Source of the DNA: Arthrobacter bambusae
GTDB taxonomy: Bacteria; Actinomycetota; Actinomycetes; Actinomycetales; Micrococcaceae
Assembly (NCBI RefSeq): GCF_022606295.1
Contig: NZ_JAHHZS010000004.1
Span: 124,001-188,000, forward strand
DNA length: 64,000 nucleotides
Direction: 5' to 3'
Position 1 is the stretch's first letter. The number at the start of each line of letters is the position of its first letter. The notes under the pieces are model-generated. The model was not told the DNA's origin and did not search any database. It saw only the letters and a list, made by a program, of their open reading frames with translations. Below, in pieces: positions 29,685-37,114 of this stretch. Made by a program: the position numbers and the translations under genes.

Positions 29685-29749
29685 ACCCGGGACAAGGACC
29701 CTGGACAAGGACCCGGGACAAGGACCCGGGACGCGGACCCGGGACAGCG
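29685..29749. repeat. five copies of a 13-bp tandem repeat
   Basis: Unit ACCCGGGACAAGG; copies at 29685, 29698, 29711, 29724 and 29737, with two exact copies and three with one to three changes, mostly toward the end of the array. Each unit contains the 6-bp palindrome CCCGGG (CCCTGG in copy 2). It lies just upstream of the metal-regulator gene. Confidence 0.93.
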
Positions 29750-29838
29750 AACCGGAGCCAGCGAGCCGCAGCGACCGGCGGGGCGCGAAATGAAGTTCTC
29801 AATGCCTCGGGAGTGAACTCTCAATGAACCCGCGGACA

Positions 29839-29968
29839 CTATCCACAGGCTTGTGCACACTGGGTAAAACCACGGATCAAGGAGGACGGGTCCGGTCATC
29901 GCCCGAATGCGGGGATCTTGGCCTCATGTACGTGGATGTCCACATGAATTGTCCACAGCTGTGGATAA
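29839..29968. promoter_or_regulatory. second extra-oriC DnaA-box group
   Basis: CTATCCACA at 29839-29847 (one mismatch), TTGTCCACA at 29949-29957 (the form used by Streptomyces and Mycobacterium) and TGTGGATAA at 29960-29968 (exact). The last two face each other two bases apart, giving a 20-bp inverted pair. Confidence 0.65.
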
Positions 29969-30000
29969 AGTTACGCACTTCTGTGGAAAGAAGGCGGGAA

Positions 30001-30603
30001 TCAGAGCCAGACTCCTGAGCTGCCGCGGCGATGGCTGTCGAGCAAATGGGTGTCGATCATGCCGATCGCCTCCATCAGTGCGTACATCGTGGTGGGCCCC
30101 ACGAAAGCGAAGCCCTTCTTGCGCAGGGCCTTGGAGAGCGCAATCGATTCCGGCGATTGGCTGGCGACGTCGGCAAACGTCCGCGGTTCCGGCGTCGACT
30201 CCGGTTGGAAGGACCACACGAAGTCCACCAAGCCGCCCTCGCTCCGCAAGCCGATCGTCGCCTTGGCGTTGGTGATGGCCGCACGGATCTTGAGGCGGTT
30301 GCGCACAATTCCCGAATCCTGCATCAGCCGTTCGACGTCCGCCTCCGTGAAGGCCGCGACGCTTTCAGGGTGGAAGTCCATGAAAGCGGACCGGAACGCG
30401 TCGCGCTTGCGCAAGATGGTGGCCCAGGACAGTCCCGCCTGGAAACCCTCGAGGCTGATGCGTTCGTACAGTCCCCGTTCATCCCGTACGGGCATTCCCC
30501 ACTCGTGGTCGTAGTACTCGCGCATGAGCGGGTCGACGGAAGCCCAGGGCGGACGAGCAAGGCCGTCGTCGCCGATGATGGTGCCGTTCTCGGCCGGGGT
30601 CAT
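30001..30603 (-). CDS. tag: DNA-3-methyladenine glycosylase I (Tag)
   Basis: Tag removes 3-methyladenine from DNA to start base-excision repair. The 200-aa protein has the family motifs EWGMPVRDERGLYERISLEG, GFQAGLSWATILRKRDAFR and KGFAFVGPTTMYALMEAIG. I start at ATG 30603 with GGAGG upstream. The protein has no cysteine, and the Cys/His pairs that form the zinc snap in E. coli Tag (Cys4, His17, His175, Cys179) are not retained at equivalent places. It is the last gene of the alkylation-repair block, 56 bp after alkB. Confidence 0.92.
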   Translation of the reverse strand: MTPAENGTIIGDDGLARPPWASVDPLMREYYDHEWGMPVRDERGLYERISLEGFQAGLSWATILRKRDAFRSAFMDFHPESVAAFTEADVERLMQDSGIVRNRLKIRAAITNAKATIGLRSEGGLVDFVWSFQPESTPEPRTFADVASQSPESIALSKALRKKGFAFVGPTTMYALMEAIGMIDTHLLDSHRRGSSGVWL

Positions 30604-30659
30604 AGGTAATCCTCCACAGGAAGACGGGTAGAAGCTGTTGTTGCCATTGTGCCCCGGCC

Positions 30660-31355
30660 CTACGACATTCCCGTGACGCGCATGGTGATGTTGATCCGTC
30701 CCTTCGGCAATCCGCAACCTTCCGGCGCCGTTCCGGGGAGCACTTTGGTGACTCCGTGGTATGCAAAACGGGACGCTTCGCCGAACACGAAGAGGTCGCC
30801 TGAGGAGAGCACGACGTCGGCATACGGCTTGGTGCGCGTCTCCGTGTTTCCGAAGCGGAAGACGCAGCTGTCCCCGATGCTGAGCGACACCACCGGGGCC
30901 CGCGACTTTTCGTCCTTGTCCTGGTGCATTCCCATTTTGGCCGCCTCGTCGTAGAAATTCACGAGCGCAGTGTCCGGCGTGTAGCTTGCGGCTTCTGCGG
31001 CGTCACCGTAGGCCTCGAACAGTGCCTTGCGACCCAGGCGCACCATCCAATCAGGAAGGTCGAGGACCCGGCGCCCGTTGACGTCAAAGGCCTCGCGTGT
31101 GTATCTATAGGGTTGCCAGTGCCAGCCGAGGCAGACCGTCCGGACGGACATCGGGTGCCCACCGGGAAGCACCGCGGCACGCAAGGGGACGGGACCCTGC
31201 GTCCACTCCTCGAAACGGGCCGCTATCCACTGTTGCTGCTCAAGGCTCAGCCAGCCCGGAACGTGCACCGCGCCGGGCGCGATCTCCCGTGGACCGGCGT
31301 CGGGCGCGTCCGGCAACTCAAGCGGAAACAGCGGTTCCGTCCATCCCGAAGTCAT
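30660..31355 (-). CDS. alkB: AlkB-family 2-oxoglutarate/Fe(II) DNA dealkylase
   Basis: AlkB oxidatively removes methyl groups from 1-methyladenine and 3-methylcytosine, releasing formaldehyde. The 231-aa protein has the iron triad His144 and Asp146 (MHQDKDE) and His200 (RFAYHGV), with the 2-oxoglutarate arginines in GRINITMR (220 and 226). Its ATG (31353-31355) overlaps the stop of the MGMT gene upstream (ATGA), so it is translated as part of the operon. The frame is open for 41 codons further upstream, but the overlap start is clearly the right one. Confidence 0.95.
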   Translation of the reverse strand: MTSGWTEPLFPLELPDAPDAGPREIAPGAVHVPGWLSLEQQQWIAARFEEWTQGPVPLRAAVLPGGHPMSVRTVCLGWHWQPYRYTREAFDVNGRRVLDLPDWMVRLGRKALFEAYGDAAEAASYTPDTALVNFYDEAAKMGMHQDKDEKSRAPVVSLSIGDSCVFRFGNTETRTKPYADVVLSSGDLFVFGEASRFAYHGVTKVLPGTAPEGCGLPKGRINITMRVTGMS

Positions 31356-31972
31356 GCCGCCTCGAGAGCCAGCAGGGCGCGTTTGGCTTCCGCACCGCCG
31401 AGGTAGTTCCCGAACGATCCATCGGACTTCACCACCCGGTGGCACGGAACAATCACCGGCAGCGGGTTGGTGGCGCAAGCGGTCCCGACGGCACGAACGG
31501 CCCGCGGGCTGCCGGCAGCCAAGGCCACTTGCGCGTAGCTTTCCGTGTGGCCGTAGGCGATCTGCGGCAAATGTTCCAGGACGCTCAGTCGGAAGCCGCG
31601 CGAAAGGCTGAAATCCAAGGGCAGGTCGAACCGGTGCCGGGTGCCCGCGAAGTATTCGTCCAGCTCGCGGGCGGCCGGATCCAGCCGGCTCGCTGAGAAG
31701 AGGATCCGCGGACTGAGCTTTTCCGCGAGGCGCTGCAGCACGGCGTCGTGGTCTTCCACTTCGAAGGCCACGCGCACCATGCCGCGTTCCGTGGCTGCGA
31801 GCAGCAGTTTGCCGATCGGCGAATCCACGGTGCGGTAGGCAATGTCGAGGGTGTCCTGTTCGGCGGCCGCCGCTGCGAGGCGGTCGTGGAGCCGCTGCAT
31901 GAGGCCCGGTTCCACGGACTCGAGGGGTGCGAGGAGCGCGGAGACGTCCGGTTCGTCATGATGGATGGTCAT
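31352..31972 (-). CDS. N-terminally extended MGMT-family protein
   Basis: A 206-aa methylated-DNA-protein cysteine methyltransferase. The acceptor cysteine is Cys177 in the motif PVIVPCHRVV, preceded by the DNA-binding helix region. Compared with its partner at 32475-32984 it has about 40 extra N-terminal residues, predicted helical and acidic, and a diverged helix region (EHLPQIAYGHTESY where IPYGETVSYGEL is usual). It directly follows and overlaps the ECF sigma gene (ATGA), the position an anti-sigma gene usually takes. It may repair O6-methylguanine, sense alkylation for the sigma factor, or both; the last two are inference. Confidence 0.9.
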   Translation of the reverse strand: MTIHHDEPDVSALLAPLESVEPGLMQRLHDRLAAAAAEQDTLDIAYRTVDSPIGKLLLAATERGMVRVAFEVEDHDAVLQRLAEKLSPRILFSASRLDPAARELDEYFAGTRHRFDLPLDFSLSRGFRLSVLEHLPQIAYGHTESYAQVALAAGSPRAVRAVGTACATNPLPVIVPCHRVVKSDGSFGNYLGGAEAKRALLALEAA

Positions 31973-32475
31973 GGGGTTTCTTCTTTCACGTAGCTCTCGG
32001 AGCTATCAACGAGAATGGTGCGCAGCGCCTTGACGCCGTCGGCTCCCGCTCGACGCGCGGCGTCGGGGGTTCCGCCTAGAAGCCCGGCGACGTCCTTGTA
32101 GGGGAGCCCGGCGAGGTAGTGGTAGGCCACCGCTTGGCGCTGCTTCGGGGGGAGCTGCCCGACGGCGTCGAGCACCTCCCGATGACCGTCACCGGGGATG
32201 CCGAGTCCGGATGGTCGCACAGGAAGTTCATCCACGGGAAGCGGCTGGCGGTTCCTGGCGCGGACGATGTCGATGGATTTGCGGTGGGCGATGGTGACGA
32301 GCCAAGCCTGCACGTTGGCGCCCGCGGGAAGTTCGGGGTAGGCCTTCAAAGCGGAGAGGAAAGTCTCCGACCAGCCGTCCTCGGCGTCGTGGGCGCCCAG
32401 AACCGCGCGGCACACGCGAAGAACCGTGGGTCCGTGTTCCCGGACGACAAGTTCGAACGGCTTCTTGGGCTCCAT
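31969..32475 (-). CDS. ECF-type RNA polymerase sigma factor
   Basis: A 168-aa sigma-70 family factor of ECF size. Region 2 is at about 7-75 (VLRVCRAVLGAHDAEDGWSE, then AWLVTIAHRKSIDIVRARNR) and region 4 at about 100-158 (LPPKQRQAVAYHYLAGLPYK, then a helix where ARRAGADGVKALR replaces the more usual SRLHRARAALR). The ATG at 32475 shares a base with the stop of the upstream MGMT gene (TAATG), and its stop overlaps the next MGMT start. The context implies that it directs transcription of alkylation-repair genes, probably its own operon. Confidence 0.93.
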   Translation of the reverse strand: MEPKKPFELVVREHGPTVLRVCRAVLGAHDAEDGWSETFLSALKAYPELPAGANVQAWLVTIAHRKSIDIVRARNRQPLPVDELPVRPSGLGIPGDGHREVLDAVGQLPPKQRQAVAYHYLAGLPYKDVAGLLGGTPDAARRAGADGVKALRTILVDSSESYVKEETP

Positions 32476-32984
32476 TAGAAGAGCTTGCTTTCCTTCGCCG
32501 AGGCCGGTTCTTCGAGGTCCAGGAGGAAGCGCTTGTTGTCGAGGCCGCCGGCGTATCCGGTGAGCCTCCCGTCGCGCCCCACAACCCGGTGGCAAGGGAT
32601 GATGATGCTGAGTGGATTGCGGCCAACCGCCGAACCGACGGCTTGCGAAAGATTGCGGTCGCCCAGTTCGGTGGCCAATTCTCCATAGCTGACGGTTTCG
32701 CCATACGGAATGTGTTCCAGCCTGGCCCATACCCGCTGCTGGAACGGATTCCCTGAAACCTGGAAAGGGACGTCGAACACCGTTCGCTCGCCAGACAGGT
32801 ATTCGCCGAGTTCACGCGCAGCTTGCTGGAACACGGGATCCTCGGCGGATACGGCTTCCCCGAAGAATTCCGACGGCGGCATATGCCAATGGCCCTCGAA
32901 GAAAATACCGGTCAGCGACTCGTCCCGGGCGGTCAGCGTGAGCTGACCCAGTGGGGAATCAATGGTGGTGTGCCTGATGGTCAT
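32475..32984 (-). CDS. ogt: methylated-DNA-protein cysteine methyltransferase (Ogt)
   Basis: Ogt transfers the methyl group of O6-methylguanine or O4-methylthymine irreversibly to its own cysteine. The 169-aa protein has the standard layout: an N-terminal domain, the DNA-binding helix NPFQQRVWARLEHIPYGET, then the active site IIIPCHRVVGRDG with Cys131. It is the first gene of the alkylation operon, 42 bp after crgA in the same direction. The promoter could lie in that gap or within crgA. Confidence 0.95.
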   Translation of the reverse strand: MTIRHTTIDSPLGQLTLTARDESLTGIFFEGHWHMPPSEFFGEAVSAEDPVFQQAARELGEYLSGERTVFDVPFQVSGNPFQQRVWARLEHIPYGETVSYGELATELGDRNLSQAVGSAVGRNPLSIIIPCHRVVGRDGRLTGYAGGLDNKRFLLDLEEPASAKESKLF

Positions 32985-33026
32985 GCCTAGTAGACGCGGC
33001 AGGCGGCCGGAATGTGAGGTCGCCGC

Positions 33027-33278
33027 TCAGGAGCGCCAGCGGGTAGTCATCAAGAAGCCAACGATCGCGATGCCGAAGCCCGCCACGATGTTCCAGGACG
33101 CCCATGCAGGTACGGGAAGTTGGCCGCTCGTGATGTAGAACGTGATGATCCACAGCAGGCCGATGATCATGAGACCGAACATGACGGGCTTGTACCAGAT
33201 GGGGTTCGGCTTGTACTGGTGCGCGGTGGCCGCTTCGGTGGGGCGGGCGGCCCTCTTGCGGGGCTTGGACTCGGGCAC
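33027..33278 (-). CDS. crgA: cell division protein CrgA
   Basis: CrgA is a small actinobacterial membrane protein of the divisome. The 83-aa protein has a basic N-terminus (ESKPRKRAARP), the conserved NPIWYKPVMFGLM start of helix 1, and a second helix near the C-terminus (NIVAGFGIAIVGFLMTTRW). It starts with GTG at 33278 behind a strong AAGGAGG site. It is divergent from the sortase gene and adjacent to the pknAB/rodA/pbpA cluster, a standard arrangement. Confidence 0.95.
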   Translation of the reverse strand: MPESKPRKRAARPTEAATAHQYKPNPIWYKPVMFGLMIIGLLWIITFYITSGQLPVPAWASWNIVAGFGIAIVGFLMTTRWRS

Positions 33279-33456
33279 GGATCCTCCTTGGCCGGCTGAA
33301 TGAAAGGCCGCGCGTCAGCTTGATATCCTGCAGGAAGGAAAATTCCAGCGGTCAACGCGCACGCGGCAATTCCGGGGTTCGTTCTAGCAGCCAAGTCTAG
33401 CCGGATTTCGGAGACTGCTCGTCGTCGGGCATCCGCGCCTGTCAAGAGGAGATCCA

Positions 33457-34317
33457 GTGGCGCAGCAGCAGACGCAGCAAGCCGCTGCCGTGCCGGACGA
33501 CGGCACGGGAACGGGTGCGGAGGGTACGCGCCGGGGAGGACGCAAGTCCCGCCCGCCGCGGCCAAAGGGACGGCCAAGCAAAGGCGACGTCGTGCGCAGG
33601 ATCGTCCAGATCGTGGGCGAACTCCTCCTCACCGCGGGAATCATCCTGTTGCTCTTTGTGGCGTGGGAGCTGTGGTGGACCAACGTCGAAGCGGACGCCA
33701 AGCAGAGCCAGGCCGTCCAGGGATTTGCGAAGAGTTTTGCGGGACCGGTGGCACCTGTTGCCCCTGCCAATCCTGCTGCACCGCCGAACTACGGGAAACC
33801 TGTGGTTGCCCAGGCTCCCGAACACGGCGGCATGATCGGCATCATGTACATTCCCCGGTTCGGCCCTGACTATTCGCGGCCCATCATCGAGGGAACCGGT
33901 TCCGACATTCTGGACACGCTGGGTCTCGGCCACTACGGATCCACGAGCATGCCGGGAGCGCCGGGCAACTTCGCCGTCGCCGGACACCGCCAGACCCATG
34001 GCGCCGTGCTGGACAACATCCATCTCCTGGTTCCGGGCGACAAAATATATGTGCAGACCAAAGACGGTTATTACACGTATGTCTTCCGAAACAACCAGAT
34101 CGTGATGCCGTCGCGGACCGATGTCCTTCTTCCGGTCCCCACGCAGCCGGGTGTGGAGCCCACCGAAAGCTACCTCACCATGACCAGCTGCAATCCGCGC
34201 TTTGGTTCCCAGGAACGCATCATCGCCTACTCCCTGCTGGAAAGCTGGCAACCTGCCTCCGCCGGGCCGCCGCAGGAGATCGCCAAGCAAGTCGCCCAAA
34301 CGGCCGGAAAGGGCTAA
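33457..34317 (+). CDS. srtE: class E sortase
   Basis: Class E sortases anchor surface proteins (often with LAxTG signals) to peptidoglycan. The 286-aa protein has a basic, Pro/Gly-rich cytoplasmic head, one membrane helix at about 52-72 and an extracellular catalytic domain with His177 (AGHRQTHG), Cys245 (LTMTSCNPRFG) and Arg254 (SQERIIAYS). It starts with GTG at 33457 behind AGAGGAG. No substrate with a sortase signal is visible in the window. The following two genes are packed against it. Confidence 0.93.
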   Translation: MAQQQTQQAAAVPDDGTGTGAEGTRRGGRKSRPPRPKGRPSKGDVVRRIVQIVGELLLTAGIILLLFVAWELWWTNVEADAKQSQAVQGFAKSFAGPVAPVAPANPAAPPNYGKPVVAQAPEHGGMIGIMYIPRFGPDYSRPIIEGTGSDILDTLGLGHYGSTSMPGAPGNFAVAGHRQTHGAVLDNIHLLVPGDKIYVQTKDGYYTYVFRNNQIVMPSRTDVLLPVPTQPGVEPTESYLTMTSCNPRFGSQERIIAYSLLESWQPASAGPPQEIAKQVAQTAGKG

Positions 34318-34320
34318 GCC

Positions 34321-34491
34321 ATGTACGGATGGATCTTCCGCCACCTCCCGGGGCCACTGTGGGTGCGTATCCTGACATCAGCTGCACTCGTGGCATGCGC
34401 GATTGTCCTGATGGTCCAGTTCCTTTTCCCCTGGATGTCACAGTTCACTACCCTCACCGACTCAACGATTGGTTCAGCACAGCAGCCATGA
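34321..34491 (+). CDS. small membrane protein between sortase and amidotransferase
   Basis: A 56-aa protein starting MYGWIFRHLPGPLWVRILTS, with one strong membrane helix (ALVACAIVLMVQFLFPWM) and a short polar tail. The ATG is 3 bases after the sortase stop, and its TGA overlaps the start of the TrpG/PabA gene by 4 bp (ATGA), so it is almost certainly translated. I recognise no function. The fixed spacing suggests it belongs with the sortase or couples translation of the next gene. Confidence 0.8.
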   Translation: MYGWIFRHLPGPLWVRILTSAALVACAIVLMVQFLFPWMSQFTTLTDSTIGSAQQP

Positions 34492-35129
34492 GCACAACAA
34501 AAATCCTCGTCGTGGACAACTACGACAGCTTCGTCTACACCCTGGTCGGCTACCTGCAGGAACTCGGTGCTGAAACCACGGTGGTCCGGAACGACGACGT
34601 CACCCTTGCCGAAGCGATCGAGCTGGCGGACGCGCGCGACGGCGTGCTCATCTCCCCGGGCCCCGGCACCCCTGCCGAAGCCGGCGTCTGCATTGAGTTG
34701 ATCAAATGGTGCGGAGACAACAACAAGCCGATGTTCGGGGTCTGCCTGGGACACCAGGCCTTGGCCGAGGCTTATGGCGGGATCGTCACACATGCCCCCG
34801 AGCTCATGCACGGCAAGACATCGCCCGTGCAGCACGAAGGCAAGAGCGTTTTTGCCGGGTTGCCTTCGCCGGTGACGGCCACCCGCTACCACTCCCTGGC
34901 GGCTGTCCGGGAAAGCATTCCCGACGTTCTGGAAATCACCGCCGAAACCGCCAGCGGAGTTGTCATGGGCCTACAGCACCGCACTGCGCCGCTGTGCGGT
35001 GTGCAGTTCCACCCGGAATCGGTGCTCACCGAAGGTGGTTACCTCATGCTCGGCAACTGGCTTGAATCACTAGGGATGTCCGGAGCGGCCGCGCGTGCGG
35101 CCACCCTTAGCCCCCTGATCCAGCGCTAG
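34488..35129 (+). CDS. glutamine amidotransferase TrpG/PabA
   Basis: A class I glutamine amidotransferase (213 aa) giving ammonia to anthranilate synthase or aminodeoxychorismate synthase. The nucleophile is Cys86 (FGVCLGHQ) with His175 and Glu177 (QFHPESVL); the N-terminal KILVVDNYDSFVYTLVGYLQ is typical. No trpE or pabB lies nearby, and such a lone copy at this site is usually a folate PabA, but the sequence alone does not decide. Its stop TAG (35127-35129) overlaps the pknB stop codon on the other strand (CTAG), so the two genes converge without any gap. Confidence 0.93.
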   Translation: MSTTKILVVDNYDSFVYTLVGYLQELGAETTVVRNDDVTLAEAIELADARDGVLISPGPGTPAEAGVCIELIKWCGDNNKPMFGVCLGHQALAEAYGGIVTHAPELMHGKTSPVQHEGKSVFAGLPSPVTATRYHSLAAVRESIPDVLEITAETASGVVMGLQHRTAPLCGVQFHPESVLTEGGYLMLGNWLESLGMSGAAARAATLSPLIQR

Positions 35130-37060
35130 CCGCCTAATCCGCCCAGGCCGGATCCTCCGCCGCCACCGCCCCGGGTGTCGCTTGGAGACGGCGTGGGCGT
35201 CGGAGAGGGGCTCGGCGGCGGGGCGGGAGCCTTCGCGACAATCACGCTGATGGTCTTGCCCTGCTCCACGAGCGAATTGAAAGCATCGCCCTGGCTCGTC
35301 ACCTTTCCAGGGGTTACTTGCGAATTCTCCTGTTCGGTGACCGCAATGGCCAGGCCGTTCGCCTTGAGTAGCGCTTCTGCATCGGCCTCAGTCAAACCGA
35401 CGAGTTGAGGCACGGCTACCTTGCCCGTGGACACCACCAGGTCAACGGTGCTGCCTACGCCAACTACGGCCCCGGAAGCGGGTTTGGTACTGATGACGGA
35501 GCCCGCCGGAACCGTGGCACTGTTGGCCAAGGTACTCGACCCGCCCACAAGGCCGGCCTGACGCAGGAGATCGCGGGCAGCGGCTTCGGTGAGGCCGCTC
35601 AGGCCTGCCGGGACAGTCGCCGAGACCGGGCCGTCTGAAACATTAAGCATGACTTGCGATTTCGGGGCCACTTGGGACCCCACGCCGGGATCGCTGCCGA
35701 TCACCGTTCCCTTGGGGACCTTGTCATCCGGGACGTGGTTTGACTCCGGGCTGAGGTTGGCGCCGTACAGCGTCTGCAATGCCGCGGCTTCGGTCATGCC
35801 GGCCACCTGTGGCACTGCGATCAACGCGGGCGGAGCCGGCTTCTGGTTGACCGTGCTGTACACCCAGAATGCGCCGCCGGCCAAGACCAGAAGGACGAGA
35901 ACAACCACTACCGCGGTCCATGCCCGACGGCGGGACTTCTGCCGGGCGGTCCGCTCGCGTTCGGGGGTGAAACCAAGCGGCATGGCGCCGTCGTGGTCTG
36001 CTTCGGATTCCGCTTCGCCAGCCTGCAGGGCCAGCATGTCCTGGTCGGCGGCGTTCTGACCGTTTCCCGACCTTCCGGCGAGGGTGGTGTCGAGGAATTC
36101 GGCGCCCGTCAGGCCCCGCGCCAAAGTGCCTTCCGCAATCTGCCGCGTCGGCGGCACGACGTCCTGGACGCCCGTGGGTGCTCCGGCGGCAACGGCCGGG
36201 ACGGCCACGCCGTTCTTGGCAGCACGCAAGGCGCGGCGGAACGCAGCTGCATCCTGGAAACGATCGGCCCGGTTCTTTTGCAGGCCTTTGGCCAGGACAC
36301 TGTCCAGCGCTTCCGAAACGGCCGGATTGAACGTGCTGGCCGGCTCCGGGACCTCGCGGACGTGCTGGTAGGCCACCGAGACAGGGCTGTCGCCCGTAAA
36401 CGGCGGGCGGGACGTGAGCATTTCGAACAGCAGGCACGCCGCGGAGTACAGATCGCTGCGGGCATCCACGGTTTCGCCGAGGGCCTGCTCGGGCGACAGG
36501 TACTGGGCCGTGCCAACGACAGCCTGCGTCTGGGTCATGGTTGCCGCGGAATCGGCCATCGCCCGGGCGATTCCGAAGTCCATGACCTTCACATCGTTCG
36601 AGTCCCCGGTCACCATGACGTTGGCAGGTTTGATATCGCGATGGACGATTCCGGCCTTGTGGCTGTATTCGAGCGCGGCGAGGACCCCAAGGATGAACTC
36701 GATGGCCTGATCAATGTCCAATTCCTTGGCGCGGATCAAGTCGCGGAGGGTCCGGCCGGACACGTATTCCATGACGATGTAAGGGACCCGGACGTCCTCG
36801 CCCGGTCCGCCGGACACCGTGTACTCGCCGGTGTCGTAGATGGCGACGATCGAGGAGTGGTTCAGGGCCGCCACCGCCTGTGCCTCGCGCTTGAAGCGCG
36901 CATGGAACTGCGGATCCCGGGCAAGATCGGCACGCAGCAGCTTCACGGCCACTGTCCGCCCGAGCACAGTGTCGGTGCCCTTGTAGACATCGGCCATGCC
37001 ACCACGGCCTAGCAATTCACCGAGTTCGTACCGCCCGTTGAGGACGCGCTGGGATGTCAT
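35126..37060 (-). CDS. pknB: Ser/Thr protein kinase PknB with PASTA domains
   Basis: PknB senses muropeptides or lipid II and phosphorylates cell-wall and division proteins. With the ATG at 37060 (GAGAGG upstream; an ATG at 37108 is possible) it has 644 aa: kinase domain with Lys40, HRDIKPAN (about 140-147) and DFG (about 161-163), activation-loop threonines TMTQTQAVVGT, then a membrane helix (about 380-404). Three PASTA repeats follow outside the membrane (about 412-615) and a Pro/Ser/Gly-rich tail. It is the last gene of the fhaA-fhaB-pstP-rodA-pbpA-pknA-pknB set. Confidence 0.96.
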   Translation of the reverse strand: MTSQRVLNGRYELGELLGRGGMADVYKGTDTVLGRTVAVKLLRADLARDPQFHARFKREAQAVAALNHSSIVAIYDTGEYTVSGGPGEDVRVPYIVMEYVSGRTLRDLIRAKELDIDQAIEFILGVLAALEYSHKAGIVHRDIKPANVMVTGDSNDVKVMDFGIARAMADSAATMTQTQAVVGTAQYLSPEQALGETVDARSDLYSAACLLFEMLTSRPPFTGDSPVSVAYQHVREVPEPASTFNPAVSEALDSVLAKGLQKNRADRFQDAAAFRRALRAAKNGVAVPAVAAGAPTGVQDVVPPTRQIAEGTLARGLTGAEFLDTTLAGRSGNGQNAADQDMLALQAGEAESEADHDGAMPLGFTPERERTARQKSRRRAWTAVVVVLVLLVLAGGAFWVYSTVNQKPAPPALIAVPQVAGMTEAAALQTLYGANLSPESNHVPDDKVPKGTVIGSDPGVGSQVAPKSQVMLNVSDGPVSATVPAGLSGLTEAAARDLLRQAGLVGGSSTLANSATVPAGSVISTKPASGAVVGVGSTVDLVVSTGKVAVPQLVGLTEADAEALLKANGLAIAVTEQENSQVTPGKVTSQGDAFNSLVEQGKTISVIVAKAPAPPPSPSPTPTPSPSDTRGGGGGGSGLGGLGG

Positions 37061-37114
37061 TGGAGTGCTGTCCTCTCTGTGGGCAGGGGTGGAGCGTCCG
37101 GTTGGCATGGTGTC

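Larger units (their letters stand above)
29648..30000. other. non-coding stretch upstream of arsR-CDF
   Basis: About 350 bp without a gene. It holds a 13-bp tandem repeat (29685-29749), the presumed arsR promoter near 29650-29680, and a small group of DnaA-box-like sites (29839-29968), described separately. The tag gene ends at 30001. Confidence 0.8.

Noticed and set aside
30660..31478. Extended alkB start 41 codons upstream
   Set aside because: The extra codons lie inside the MGMT gene out of frame, and the ATGA overlap start matches the operon pattern.
35126..35129. Overlapping convergent stop codons (CTAG) of the amidotransferase and pknB
   Set aside because: Real but unremarkable; tail-to-tail contact is common in compact genomes.
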